From assembly GCA_904846265.1 (NCBI GenBank), contig CAJHAA010000002.1, positions 1 to 64,000 of the forward strand: a DNA stretch of 64,000 nucleotides, written 5' to 3'. The notes below the pieces were generated by a model. That model made no database searches, was not told the origin of the DNA, and saw only the letters and a list, made by a program, of their open reading frames with translations. Each line of letters starts with the position of its first letter. Position 1 is the first letter of the stretch. This document shows positions 1 to 7,822 of the stretch, in pieces. Origin of the DNA: Psychrobacter immobilis (GTDB lineage Bacteria; Pseudomonadota; Gammaproteobacteria; Pseudomonadales; Moraxellaceae). The translations under genes were made by a program, and so were the position numbers.

Positions 1-2
1 CT

Positions 3-122
3 GATCTAAACCCTATCGAGAAAAAGTGGGCACAGGCTAAGTTTCTACGCCAAGGGTGGATGGAGAATAATTTACCAAAACTGTTTCAGGATATGGGCTG
101 TATCTCTTTTATTATAGACTGA
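3..122 (+). mobile_element. 3' end of an IS630-type transposase gene, cut by the window start
   Basis: An open frame runs from base 3 to a TGA at 120-122 (39 codons) and enters from outside the window. It begins with DLNPIEKKWAQAK, which resembles the segment around the last catalytic glutamate of IS630/DDE_3 transposases (Glu at codon 6 here). The rest, ending FIID, fits the short C-terminal tail of such enzymes. The gene is truncated only by the window edge, so its integrity cannot be judged. The right end of the element should lie within the next 150 bases, but without the left end its inverted repeat cannot be fixed. Confidence 0.75.
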
Positions 123-296
123 CTATAAAGTCACATTATGAGACATTTTTTGAGCGGTCATTTGGATTACTTAGAAGGTGGTTTTTATACTAAATGACAT
201 TATACGTGGATAACTTTTCTTATCATTCTAAGGGCTTGTGAATGTAGTAAACTGGTTGGCATTTCCGAATAGATAACTTTATAAATAGAGAAAATC

Positions 297-1346
297 ATGG
301 CAGTCGATTTTAGTAATACGCTCATCGTCGCGATTTCTGCAACGGCACTTTTTGATTTAACCGAATCAGAAAATTATTTGCTAGAGCTGCTAGAGCAGAG
401 ACCTGTAAGCGCCATAAAAGAGTTTCGAGATTATATGACCAAGCGTGAGAACGATGCTCTCAGCATTGGTGCTGGTTATCCATTAATTAAAGCTCTATTA
501 AATCTGAATAATTATTGCAATGATGGCATGCAAGATTTAGAGGTTGAGACACCTTTGGTGGAAGTGGTCATTGTTTCAAAGAGTAGTCCAGATACGGGCA
601 TTCAAGTCCTCAATGCCATTCTTGAGCATGAGCTGACTATCTCACGCTCGGCATTTATTTCAGGCAGTCCTGTTGCTCCTTATATTAAAGACTTCAACGT
701 CGATCTATTTTTGACGACCAATCGCGAAGATGCCCAGCAAGTGGCTGATGCCAATATCTGCGCTTGTGCGATACTCGATGCAACCCCCGTCAATACCTAT
801 GAGTTAGATACTGATCAGCTACGTATTGCTTTTGATGGTGATGCGGTGCTGTTTGATGATTCAGGTGAACTGCTGTACAAGCAAAAAGGACTGCGTGCTT
901 TTCACGATCGCGAAATACAGATGCGTGATTTACCCATTGAAAAAGGCCCTTATGCTGAATTGTTGATTAAACTATCAAATTTACAGGAACGTCTACCCGC
1001 TGGTCTCAAGTATTCTCCAATAAAGATTGCATTGGTGACAGCTCGCAACGCACCCGCTGATCTGCGTGCGATTAAGACATTGCGAGAGTGGGGCGTCAAT
1101 GTTGATATGGCGTTTTTCTTAGGAGGTTTAGAAAAAACAGCTGTACTTAGAACATTTGCACCTCATATCTTTTTTGATGATTCTATCAAACATATCGATG
1201 CCGCTCGTCGTTTTGTGCCCACCGCTTTGGTGCCTTATCACTCGACGTCGTTATTACATAGTGACAGTTATTTGATGACTGACAAAGAGGCTGCATTGTT
1301 AGATTTTACACCTGTAACACGCTCCACTACTACGCTGAGTCATTAA
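297..1346 (+). CDS. 5'-nucleotidase (cytosolic 5'-nucleotidase 1 family)
   Basis: This 349-residue soluble protein resembles the bacterial branch of the cytosolic 5'-nucleotidase 1 family (Pfam 5-nucleotidase), which dephosphorylates nucleoside monophosphates. Supporting segments are the N-terminal LIVAISATALFDL, the central IAFDGDAVLFDDSGE at about residues 180-194 (acidic metal-binding HAD-like loop), and FFDDSIKHID near the C-terminus. The ATG at 297 follows a weak AGAG ribosome site. No signal peptide or membrane segment is present. It lies 174 bases after the IS fragment and 40 bases before the rhomboid gene, with which it may be co-transcribed. The assignment rests on motif recall, and substrate preference cannot be read from the sequence. 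Confidence 0.8.
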   Translation: MAVDFSNTLIVAISATALFDLTESENYLLELLEQRPVSAIKEFRDYMTKRENDALSIGAGYPLIKALLNLNNYCNDGMQDLEVETPLVEVVIVSKSSPDTGIQVLNAILEHELTISRSAFISGSPVAPYIKDFNVDLFLTTNREDAQQVADANICACAILDATPVNTYELDTDQLRIAFDGDAVLFDDSGELLYKQKGLRAFHDREIQMRDLPIEKGPYAELLIKLSNLQERLPAGLKYSPIKIALVTARNAPADLRAIKTLREWGVNVDMAFFLGGLEKTAVLRTFAPHIFFDDSIKHIDAARRFVPTALVPYHSTSLLHSDSYLMTDKEAALLDFTPVTRSTTTLSH

Positions 1347-1386
1347 AATATCGCTAAAAACATAGATTAAAAGAATAGGGCATTAT

Positions 1387-1992
1387 ATGAATTGGCAGCA
1401 ACTGCTTAGCTTGATTATGATACGAATAAAGCAGGTTATAGGCTTATATGCTTTTGTATTAATACCGATGTGGGGCATGTTTTTTTTAAATGAAGTGGCA
1501 TTATTTGGTATGTGGAATATCTTTGGGATTGTACCTCGTGCCTTGGATGTGGGCAGCATGATTGGAGTGTTTGCGTCATGGACGATGCATGGCAATTTTT
1601 CACATTTGCTTGGTAACACTTTGACGTTGTTACAGATTTTATTTTTGTTTGGATTGTTTGAGAAGAATGCTTATCGAACAGTGATTAAGCTCATTATCGC
1701 ATCTGGATTGGTCACTTGGATCATTGGCTCGCCATTGTCAATTCATGTTGGCGCATCAGGATTATGCTTCGCGATGCTCGGCTATATGATAGGCGGTGCT
1801 GTATTTGCGCGGCGTTGGGGTTATTTGATTGCCTGTATTGTCATGGGTACTGGCTATTGGTTGACCATCAAGCAAGGATTGATGCCGCAACAAGGTATCT
1901 CGTTTGCGGCGCACTTCGGTGGTCTATGCGCTGGATTGCTGTTAGGCGCTAATTCTAAGCATACTTATACCGCAACTTCTCAGCGCAATTGA
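1387..1992 (+). CDS. Rhomboid family intramembrane serine protease, catalytically intact
   Basis: This 201-residue polytopic membrane protein carries all the hallmarks of an active rhomboid. The TM2 motif HGNFSHLLGN has His73 and Asn77, the GASG motif has nucleophile Ser124 (VGASGLCFAMLG), and the last helix AAHFGGLCAG has catalytic His176. Rhomboids cut single-pass membrane proteins inside the bilayer. The size is that of the minimal six-helix form with no extra soluble domain. The ATG is preceded by AGGG. It follows the 5'-nucleotidase gene by 40 bases on the same strand. It contrasts with the inactive rhomboid domain encoded at 42874-44592. The natural substrate cannot be inferred. Confidence 0.88.
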   Translation: MNWQQLLSLIMIRIKQVIGLYAFVLIPMWGMFFLNEVALFGMWNIFGIVPRALDVGSMIGVFASWTMHGNFSHLLGNTLTLLQILFLFGLFEKNAYRTVIKLIIASGLVTWIIGSPLSIHVGASGLCFAMLGYMIGGAVFARRWGYLIACIVMGTGYWLTIKQGLMPQQGISFAAHFGGLCAGLLLGANSKHTYTATSQRN

Positions 1993-2076
1993 ATACATGA
2001 ATATAATATAAGCCGTCTTAAACCCCTTAGTAATCAAATGTTTTAGCAGGGTTGTATTTGCATATTTATGAGGAGG

Positions 2077-2622
2077 TTAGCTTTTACCAGTACAAATACT
2101 AATGAACAACGGGTCATCTGTTGCCAACTCTCGCCATGCTGTTGTTTGCCTCACATGTTCATCAATCGTTAGCTTACTGTCTTTTTCGGGGATGACATAA
2201 TCGGCACGCGCAGGAATACGACAGTTTATAACTTGTGGTACTTTCTGCACACTTCTGCGTCTTTCAAACAGATATAAATTAACCAAATATACATCTGGAT
2301 TGTCTACCTGCACGCTAGCGTTGGCGGTATCGGCAGCGATAAAACGTAATATTTGCGGTTTGACATAAGACCATGGGCGAAACCACTCGGTGCTTTTTGC
2401 TACTTTGACGACTTGCACGCCTGCTGGTAACTTGCTCACTTGCTGACCATACCAGTTATATTCTTGGTGTATTTGAAAGGCAAACATACCAATCGCAGCA
2501 AACAAAGGAATAAGCCACTTTGGTGCGCGTTTGCCAGCCAGTTTACTGAGGTGAGTTATAATGAGTGCCAGACCAGCCATGCCAAATGCGGCAGCAATGG
2601 TAGCGATAAACTCAAAAAGCAT
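2077..2622 (-). CDS. Hypothetical inner-membrane protein with an extracytoplasmic domain
   Basis: I do not recognise a named family for this 181-residue protein. Two hydrophobic helices occupy about residues 3-25 and 33-50, separated by a short basic loop (HLSKLAGKRAPKW). A soluble domain of about 130 residues follows, probably on the periplasmic side by the positive-inside rule. It contains WFRPWSYVKPQ and two cysteines (CRIPA, SICTGKS), which could form a disulfide. The ATG at 2622 has a good AAGGAAG ribosome site. The gene is convergent with the rhomboid gene and stands alone. It looks like a conserved Moraxellaceae protein of unknown function, but this is only an impression. Confidence 0.7.
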   Translation of the reverse strand: MLFEFIATIAAAFGMAGLALIITHLSKLAGKRAPKWLIPLFAAIGMFAFQIHQEYNWYGQQVSKLPAGVQVVKVAKSTEWFRPWSYVKPQILRFIAADTANASVQVDNPDVYLVNLYLFERRRSVQKVPQVINCRIPARADYVIPEKDSKLTIDEHVRQTTAWRELATDDPLFISICTGKS

Positions 2623-2671
2623 AAAATCTTCCTTAATGCGTTAAGCACTTTTAGTTGAGCGCTTTTAACTA

Positions 2672-2830
2672 GGGCGTGTCCTCATTTTAAAAATGGTCAT
2701 AAAAATGAGATAAATTGCCGTCAAACAAGGAAAGTAGCGAAAATAATATCTAGATATTGATAAGCTACTGACGATGTTTGGCAAAATTTAGCCCATTTAG
2801 AGGGTAATCGATTTAATTGAGAACACGCCC
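2672..2830 (+). repeat. Family-1 miniature inverted-repeat element, copy A
   Basis: This 159-bp non-coding element begins GGGCGTGTCCTCA and ends GAACACGCCC, so its ends are inverted repeats. A TA dinucleotide flanks each side (2670-2671 and 2831-2832), as expected of a TA target duplication. The interior shares long near-identical blocks (for example ATAAATTGCCGTCAAACAA and GACGATGTTTGGCAAAATTT) with copy B at 20750-20919, which is in the opposite orientation, and weaker similarity with copy C at 46921-47090. No transposase is encoded, so it must have been moved by an unlinked parent element. IS5- and IS630-type elements both duplicate TA; the parent was not identified. Confidence 0.85.
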
Positions 2831-2896
2831 TAAGCATAGTTAATAAAGTATATTCAATGAAGCAAAAATCTAACATTTTTTATAATAAATAAGAGA

Positions 2897-2935
2897 TAAA
2901 AAATCACTCACAAGCAGCTACTGCCTGTGAGTGAT
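2897..2935 (-). terminator. Terminator of the sodium:solute symporter operon
   Basis: A 15-bp stem (2903-2917 with 2921-2935, one G-U pair) and a 3-base loop are followed on the minus strand by a run of T. It lies 35 bases after the symporter stop codon and is well placed to end that operon. Confidence 0.88.
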
Positions 2936-2970
2936 ATATAGTAACTGAAGATATATTCTCATTTATACAC

Positions 2971-4839
2971 TTAGTGGTCGACTGCACCGCCTGCGCCACG
3001 TGGAGAGCGGACACTTTCAACCAACTCTTGAATGTGTAATGGTGGGGGAGCAGTAGCATAAGAGACAGCAAACGCTACGATAAAGTTAAGCAACGCCCCA
3101 ATCGCACCAAATGATAGTGGTGAGATACCAAATAACCAATACTCTGCCGTATCAGGGAAGTTCGCTGTACCGCTAATGAAGAACCAACCTTTAAAGACAA
3201 AGATATAAACAAGGATACTAATCAGACCTGTTAGCATACCAGCGATGGCACCAACATTATTGATCCGTTTAGAGAAAATACCCATCATTAGTGCAGGGAA
3301 GAGCGATGCACCAGCGATACCGAATGCTAATGCGACTACCTGTGCGGCAAACCCTGGTGGATTTATTCCTAACCAAGTAGCAACTACAATCGCAACACCC
3401 ATCGTAATACGCGCAACTCTCAATTCGCCTTTATCAGTAATGTTTGGATTAAGGTTTCGTTTAATCAAGTCATGACTGATCGCTGACGAAATAGCGAGTA
3501 GTAGGCCTGCTGCTGTTGAGAGCGCTGCTGCCAAACCACCTGCGGCGATAAGACCAATAACCCATGGTGGAAGATTCGCAATTTCTGGGTTAGCTAATAC
3601 TAAGATATCGGCATTGACATCCAGCTCATTACCCTTCCAGCCTGCTGCGGTGAAGCGTCCATCAAGTTCTAGATCCTGTGCGACACGTGCAGTCTCTACG
3701 GCTGCAGTGGCAGCGGCTACATCGCCACCATCCGCTTGAGCAGCACTCAAGGCAAGCTCAGCGGCACCAAGTCCACTGTCGTTGTACATTTGGATACGAC
3801 CATCATTATTAAGATCATTATATTTAATAAGACCGGTATCTTCCCATGTCTTCATCCAGTCTGGACGTTGATCATAGTTTATAGGTGCTTCTGCTACCCC
3901 TTGTGGATAAATCGTATCAATCAGGTTTAAACGTGCCATTGCACCTACGGCAGGAGCAGTGAAGTATAATAGCGAGATAAACACCAACGTCCAACCAGCT
4001 GTCCAACGCGCATCAGCGACTTTAGGTACGGTGAAGAAGCGGATGATAACGTGTGGTAGACCTGCTGTACCGATCATGAGTGATAAGGTAAATAGCACCA
4101 TGTTTAGTTTGTTAGGGACATCAGCAGTATAAGCCGTGAAACCCAAATCAGTAACCACCTGATCTAGCTTGGTTAAGATAGGAACGCCTGCTTCCACATG
4201 GTTTGAAAACAAGCCCAAACCTGGAATTGGATTGCCTGTTAATTCAAGTGAGATGAAAACAGCAGGAATGGTATATGCAATCATTAGAACCACATACTGC
4301 GCTACCTGCGTATAAGTAATCCCTTTCATACCACCAAGTACAGCATAGAAGAAGACAACAACCGCAGCAATCAGTAGACCAGTAGTGTTTTCAACTTCCA
4401 AGAAGCGTGAGAAAGCGACACCGGCACCTGTCATCTGACCGATAACGTATGTGGTTGACGCAATAATCAAACAAACTACGGCAATCATTGCTGCCGTTTT
4501 TGAATAAAAACGGTCACCGATGAAGTCAGGTACCGTAAACTTACCAAATTTACGTAAATAAGGCGCTAGGAGCATTGCCAGTAGTACATAACCACCTGTC
4601 CAACCCATCAAATAAGTTGATGCGCCATAACCGCCAGCGGCAAGAATACCTGCCATCGAAATAAATGACGCAGCACTCATCCAGTCAGCAGCCGTTGCCA
4701 TACCGTTGACGACAGGGTGAACACCGCCGCCTGCTACGTAGAATTCACTCGTTGTGCCAGCACGTGCCCAAATTGCAATACCGAAGTATAGAGCGAAAGA
4801 TAGACCTACAAAAATAATATTAATCGTAAATTGACTCAT
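2971..4839 (-). CDS. Sodium:solute symporter, large subunit (VC_2705-type, ActP-like)
   Basis: This 622-residue polytopic protein belongs to the sodium:solute symporter superfamily. N-terminal signatures include EFYVAGGGVHPVVNGMATA and ADWMSAASFIS. It carries a long hydrophilic loop at about residues 312-424, absent from classical acetate permease ActP and typical as I recall of the VC_2705 subgroup that works with a small subunit. The loop contains DLNNDGRIQMYN (342-353), which resembles an EF-hand-like calcium loop. The partner small subunit is encoded immediately upstream, with only 4 bases between them, so the two are surely one operon. The substrate is probably acetate or another small carboxylate, by family analogy only. 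The ATG at 4839 follows AGGAA. Confidence 0.88.
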   Translation of the reverse strand: MSQFTINIIFVGLSFALYFGIAIWARAGTTSEFYVAGGGVHPVVNGMATAADWMSAASFISMAGILAAGGYGASTYLMGWTGGYVLLAMLLAPYLRKFGKFTVPDFIGDRFYSKTAAMIAVVCLIIASTTYVIGQMTGAGVAFSRFLEVENTTGLLIAAVVVFFYAVLGGMKGITYTQVAQYVVLMIAYTIPAVFISLELTGNPIPGLGLFSNHVEAGVPILTKLDQVVTDLGFTAYTADVPNKLNMVLFTLSLMIGTAGLPHVIIRFFTVPKVADARWTAGWTLVFISLLYFTAPAVGAMARLNLIDTIYPQGVAEAPINYDQRPDWMKTWEDTGLIKYNDLNNDGRIQMYNDSGLGAAELALSAAQADGGDVAAATAAVETARVAQDLELDGRFTAAGWKGNELDVNADILVLANPEIANLPPWVIGLIAAGGLAAALSTAAGLLLAISSAISHDLIKRNLNPNITDKGELRVARITMGVAIVVATWLGINPPGFAAQVVALAFGIAGASLFPALMMGIFSKRINNVGAIAGMLTGLISILVYIFVFKGWFFISGTANFPDTAEYWLFGISPLSFGAIGALLNFIVAFAVSYATAPPPLHIQELVESVRSPRGAGGAVDH

Positions 4840-4843
4840 GGGG

Positions 4844-5104
4844 CTATTCCTCGTCTACGCCGTATTGTTTATCTAACTTATTCATACGCCAAGCGTAGAA
4901 GAAAATTAAAACGATAAATACCCCAATGGATCCTTGCTGAGCAAACCAAAAGCCCAAGTCGGTACCACCGATTTTAATACCTGCTAAGAGAGGACGTAAC
5001 AAAATCCCAAACCCGTATGAGCATAGCGCCCAAATAAATAGGCTACCTAAAATGAGACGGACATTGGCACGCCAATAACCGGATGGATCGTTGTGGTTTT
5101 CCAT
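4844..5104 (-). CDS. Sodium:solute symporter small subunit (DUF4212)
   Basis: This 86-residue protein has two membrane helices, at about residues 16-40 and 52-72, and matches the DUF4212 small subunit that accompanies VC_2705-type symporters. Supporting features are YWRANVRLILGSL near the start and GFWFAQQGSIGVFIVLIFFY in the second helix. An in-frame ATG lies eight codons upstream at 5128. The ATG at 5104 is preferred because AAGGAG sits just upstream of it, and the family typically starts with a short polar segment before YW. It is the first gene of the symporter operon. Its role is presumed to be assembly or function of the large subunit in the inner membrane. Confidence 0.87.
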   Translation of the reverse strand: MENHNDPSGYWRANVRLILGSLFIWALCSYGFGILLRPLLAGIKIGGTDLGFWFAQQGSIGVFIVLIFFYAWRMNKLDKQYGVDEE

Positions 5105-6212
5105 AGGACAACTCCTTTTGCCTAACATAAAAACAAGATTACTGATCTGAGCCTGACAAGTTATTTTGCTTTAGCATGTATCACATGATGGAAGACAGTT
5201 CGATACGTTGTCTATAAACGGATTATAAAATCAGTTTATAGGCTGATAAAGCAGAATGACCAACCAGTAGTAAGTAACCCAATATTATCGAAAAAAAAGC
5301 AGATTTCTATCAATCAAAGCACTGCGAAAAATACTTTTCTGTGGTTCGATTTTGCTAAAAATTACATTGTAAAATATGGCTGTGGGTCGACTATAACCTA
5401 AACATCTAACAAGACTTATGGGCTATAGAATGACTGGATTTATAGTATATAGAGATGAGGATTTATGGAGGAGGGTCGTTATTGATTGACAGTCCTCTGT
5501 CTTATTATGCTCATCATCCCTGATGATATTTTCTTAATATTTCAACTTGCCATTCATGCCAATAAGTATTGCAAGAAATATTTATGAACTTATTGGGAAT
5601 ATATACAATATTGACTTAATTAACAATAAATAAATTTTATTTACTTTATGTAACTAAATGTTTGCTTTATGGAAACCATGGTCAACTTATGTTAGAGAGA
5701 GCAGCTAAAAAAACGGCCGTTGCTCAGGGGCTGCGATAAAACCTTATTTATATTAAGGATTTAGTTTTATAGAGGTATTAGAGCATTATTAGCAATAAAA
5801 GTCATTCATTCTATAAATATAGCCCATACTTTGCTCAATAAATATTATGGCGGTGACTATTTTTTTTGGAATGGTGTTTATATGAATACGTTTTAAAACC
5901 TATCTGTTGACCTAGTCTCAAAAGTTTTCTTCAATGTTTCATATAAAAAAATATTTTTTATTTTTATCGAAATACCTTACAAAAATTCGTAATTATTTAA
6001 TTTTTATAATAGAGGTTTGAAATAGTTAAATAATCTCTAGTCAGTTAAAATGTAGCGACAGGATGTTAGTGATTTACTTTGCCAGTATATTGATCAGATA
6101 TTTACTGTTTCATCAGTAGGCAGAGGGATTAGTAAGCATTTTTAAATATCATTAATCACATCAATCCATAAAATATACTAGCAGTATAAAATGTAAGTGA
6201 GAGGATAGCAGT
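5105..6212. other. 1.1-kb AT-rich divergent intergenic region between two symporter operons
   Basis: No credible gene was seen on either strand. The stretch is markedly AT-rich with several homopolymer runs and must carry the two divergent promoters. Small inverted repeats are present, for example GACAG/CTGTC at about 5489-5502 and ATCAT/ATGAT just after it, followed by T-rich sequence. A 16-codon frame begins at about 5689 without a ribosome site. I did not find the conserved core of a glycine riboswitch before the alanine/glycine symporter. A small RNA cannot be excluded. Confidence 0.6.
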
Positions 6213-7709
6213 ATGGGTGAAGGGATAGCAGGTTGGTTTAACAGCATCGTCAATTATGGTGTCAGTATTATTTGGGGCAACAATGATTGGTTGATTGCGA
6301 GTAACCCTTGGTATGGATTACTGATGTTCGTACTGATTGGTGCGGGTTTGTATTTTACCATTGCCACACGTTTTATTCAGTTTCGCCACTTTGGGCATAT
6401 GTGGCAGCTATTGCGTGTGTCCAATCAAGGGCGTAAAGATGGCGGCATCAGCTCATTTGAGGCGCTGATGACTTCATTGGCAGCGCGGGTCGGTACAGGT
6501 AACTTGGCAGGGGTTGCAATCGCGATTTACCTTGGCGGTCCGGGTGCCGTGTTTTGGATGTGGATGACTGCGATCGTCGGTATGTCGACCAGTTTTATCG
6601 AATCAACATTAGCACAAGCCTATAAAGTGCCGCACAATGACAATGTTTACCGCGGTGGACCGGCTTATTATATCGAAAAAGGTCTCGGTCAGCGCTGGCT
6701 AGCGATATTTTTCTCATTATGCTTATTAGTAGCGTTCGGTTTAGCCTTTAATGGTGTGCAGTCAAATACCATCGCACAAGCGACCAACGAAGCATTCGGG
6801 GTTCCAACGTGGATGACAGGCTTGGTATTGGTTGTATTAGTCGCGCCAGTGGTATTCGGTGGTTTGCGCTCGGTTGCTCGTATTGCAGGTAAAATCGTAC
6901 CCGTTATGGCGATTCTCTATATCTTATTGGCCTTGTTCATTATCGTGACGAATTTTAGTCAATTCCCAGCGGCGATTGTGTTAATTGTTAAATCAGCATT
7001 TGGTTTTGAGCAAGCAGCAGGCGGGGTGATTGGTTATGGTATTGCTCAGGCAATGATTAACGGTATCAAGCGTGGTCTGTTTTCAAACGAAGCGGGTATG
7101 GGTTCAGCGCCTAATGCGGCGGCAACGGCGAAGAGTCATCCCGATCATCCAGCGGTGCAAGGATTTATGCAAATGCTGGGTGTATTTATGGATACCCTTG
7201 TCATTTGTACGGCAACGGCGTCGATTATTATTTTGTCCGGTGTGGTCGATCCTAGTGTTGAGCAAGAAGGTATTCAGCTGACTCAGTTGGCACTGTCACA
7301 GTATGTGGGTGATATGGGTGTTATCTTCGTTGCGATTGCTATTTTCTTCTTCTCTTTCACCTCTATCATTGCCAATTATAGCTATGGTGAGTCAAATCTT
7401 GAATTCATCTCTGGTGCCAAAAATGCCAAAGTCATGATCATGATATTCCGCTTTATGGTACTTGGCATGGTATTTGTGGGTGCTATTGCCAGTCTTCCTG
7501 CCATATGGAACTTCGCTGACTTATCAATGGGTCTAATGGCACTCGTTAACTTAGTGGCTATTTTAATCTTGTCACCCGTAGCGCTGCGCATATTGCGTGA
7601 CTACGAGCGTCAGATTAAAGAAGGTAAAACTGGCGATCAAATCAAGTTTAATCCTGATGACTTTGTGAAGCTTAAAGACGAAGCCAATCGTGATGCATGG
7701 ACAGATTAA
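6213..7709 (+). CDS. Alanine/glycine:cation symporter family protein (AGCS)
   Basis: This 498-residue protein is a sodium-coupled alanine or glycine importer of the AGCS family. Characteristic segments are TRFIQFRHFGHMWQLL, FEALMTSLAARVGTGNLAGV at about residues 83-102, GGPGAVFWMWMTAIVGMSTS, YRGGPAYYIEKGLG, and GIKRGLFSNEAGMGSAPNAA in the second half. About ten or eleven hydrophobic helices can be picked out, and length is normal. The ATG at 6213 follows GAGAGGATAG. It ends at a bidirectional terminator shared with the ETF-QO gene. The gene is monocistronic with a long AT-rich upstream region. Whether it prefers alanine, glycine or serine is not visible from the sequence. Confidence 0.9.
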   Translation: MGEGIAGWFNSIVNYGVSIIWGNNDWLIASNPWYGLLMFVLIGAGLYFTIATRFIQFRHFGHMWQLLRVSNQGRKDGGISSFEALMTSLAARVGTGNLAGVAIAIYLGGPGAVFWMWMTAIVGMSTSFIESTLAQAYKVPHNDNVYRGGPAYYIEKGLGQRWLAIFFSLCLLVAFGLAFNGVQSNTIAQATNEAFGVPTWMTGLVLVVLVAPVVFGGLRSVARIAGKIVPVMAILYILLALFIIVTNFSQFPAAIVLIVKSAFGFEQAAGGVIGYGIAQAMINGIKRGLFSNEAGMGSAPNAAATAKSHPDHPAVQGFMQMLGVFMDTLVICTATASIIILSGVVDPSVEQEGIQLTQLALSQYVGDMGVIFVAIAIFFFSFTSIIANYSYGESNLEFISGAKNAKVMIMIFRFMVLGMVFVGAIASLPAIWNFADLSMGLMALVNLVAILILSPVALRILRDYERQIKEGKTGDQIKFNPDDFVKLKDEANRDAWTD

Positions 7710-7753
7710 TCTCACCTGATTAAAGATAAACTTGTCTCATGTGTCGAAGTTAA

Positions 7754-7789
7754 AAAAACCGCCCTTATGAATTCATAAGGGCGGTTTTT
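7754..7789. terminator. Bidirectional terminator between the symporter and ETF-QO genes
   Basis: A long perfect palindrome (stem CCGCCCTTATGAATT and its complement) is flanked by A and T runs. It lies between two convergent genes and can stop transcription from both sides. Confidence 0.92.
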
Positions 7790-7822
7790 AGTATCAGCGA
7801 TTGATCCTAATATTGTTTATAT

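Larger units (their letters stand above)
2623..2970. other. Gene-free stretch holding a family-1 repeat and a terminator
   Basis: Between the start of the membrane protein at 2622 and the end of the symporter gene at 2971 there is no credible gene. The stretch holds a TA-flanked family-1 repeat at 2672-2830 and the symporter operon terminator at 2897-2935. Confidence 0.8.

Noticed and set aside
5388-5400. GTCGACTATAAC resembling a family-2 end
   Set aside because: Neighbouring sequence does not continue into the family-2 core, so the short match is likely chance.
5680-5745. 16-codon frame in the symporter intergenic region
   Set aside because: No ribosome site and no conservation evidence; too short to support.
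6100-6212. Glycine riboswitch before the alanine/glycine symporter
   Set aside because: The conserved aptamer core could not be found in the leader.
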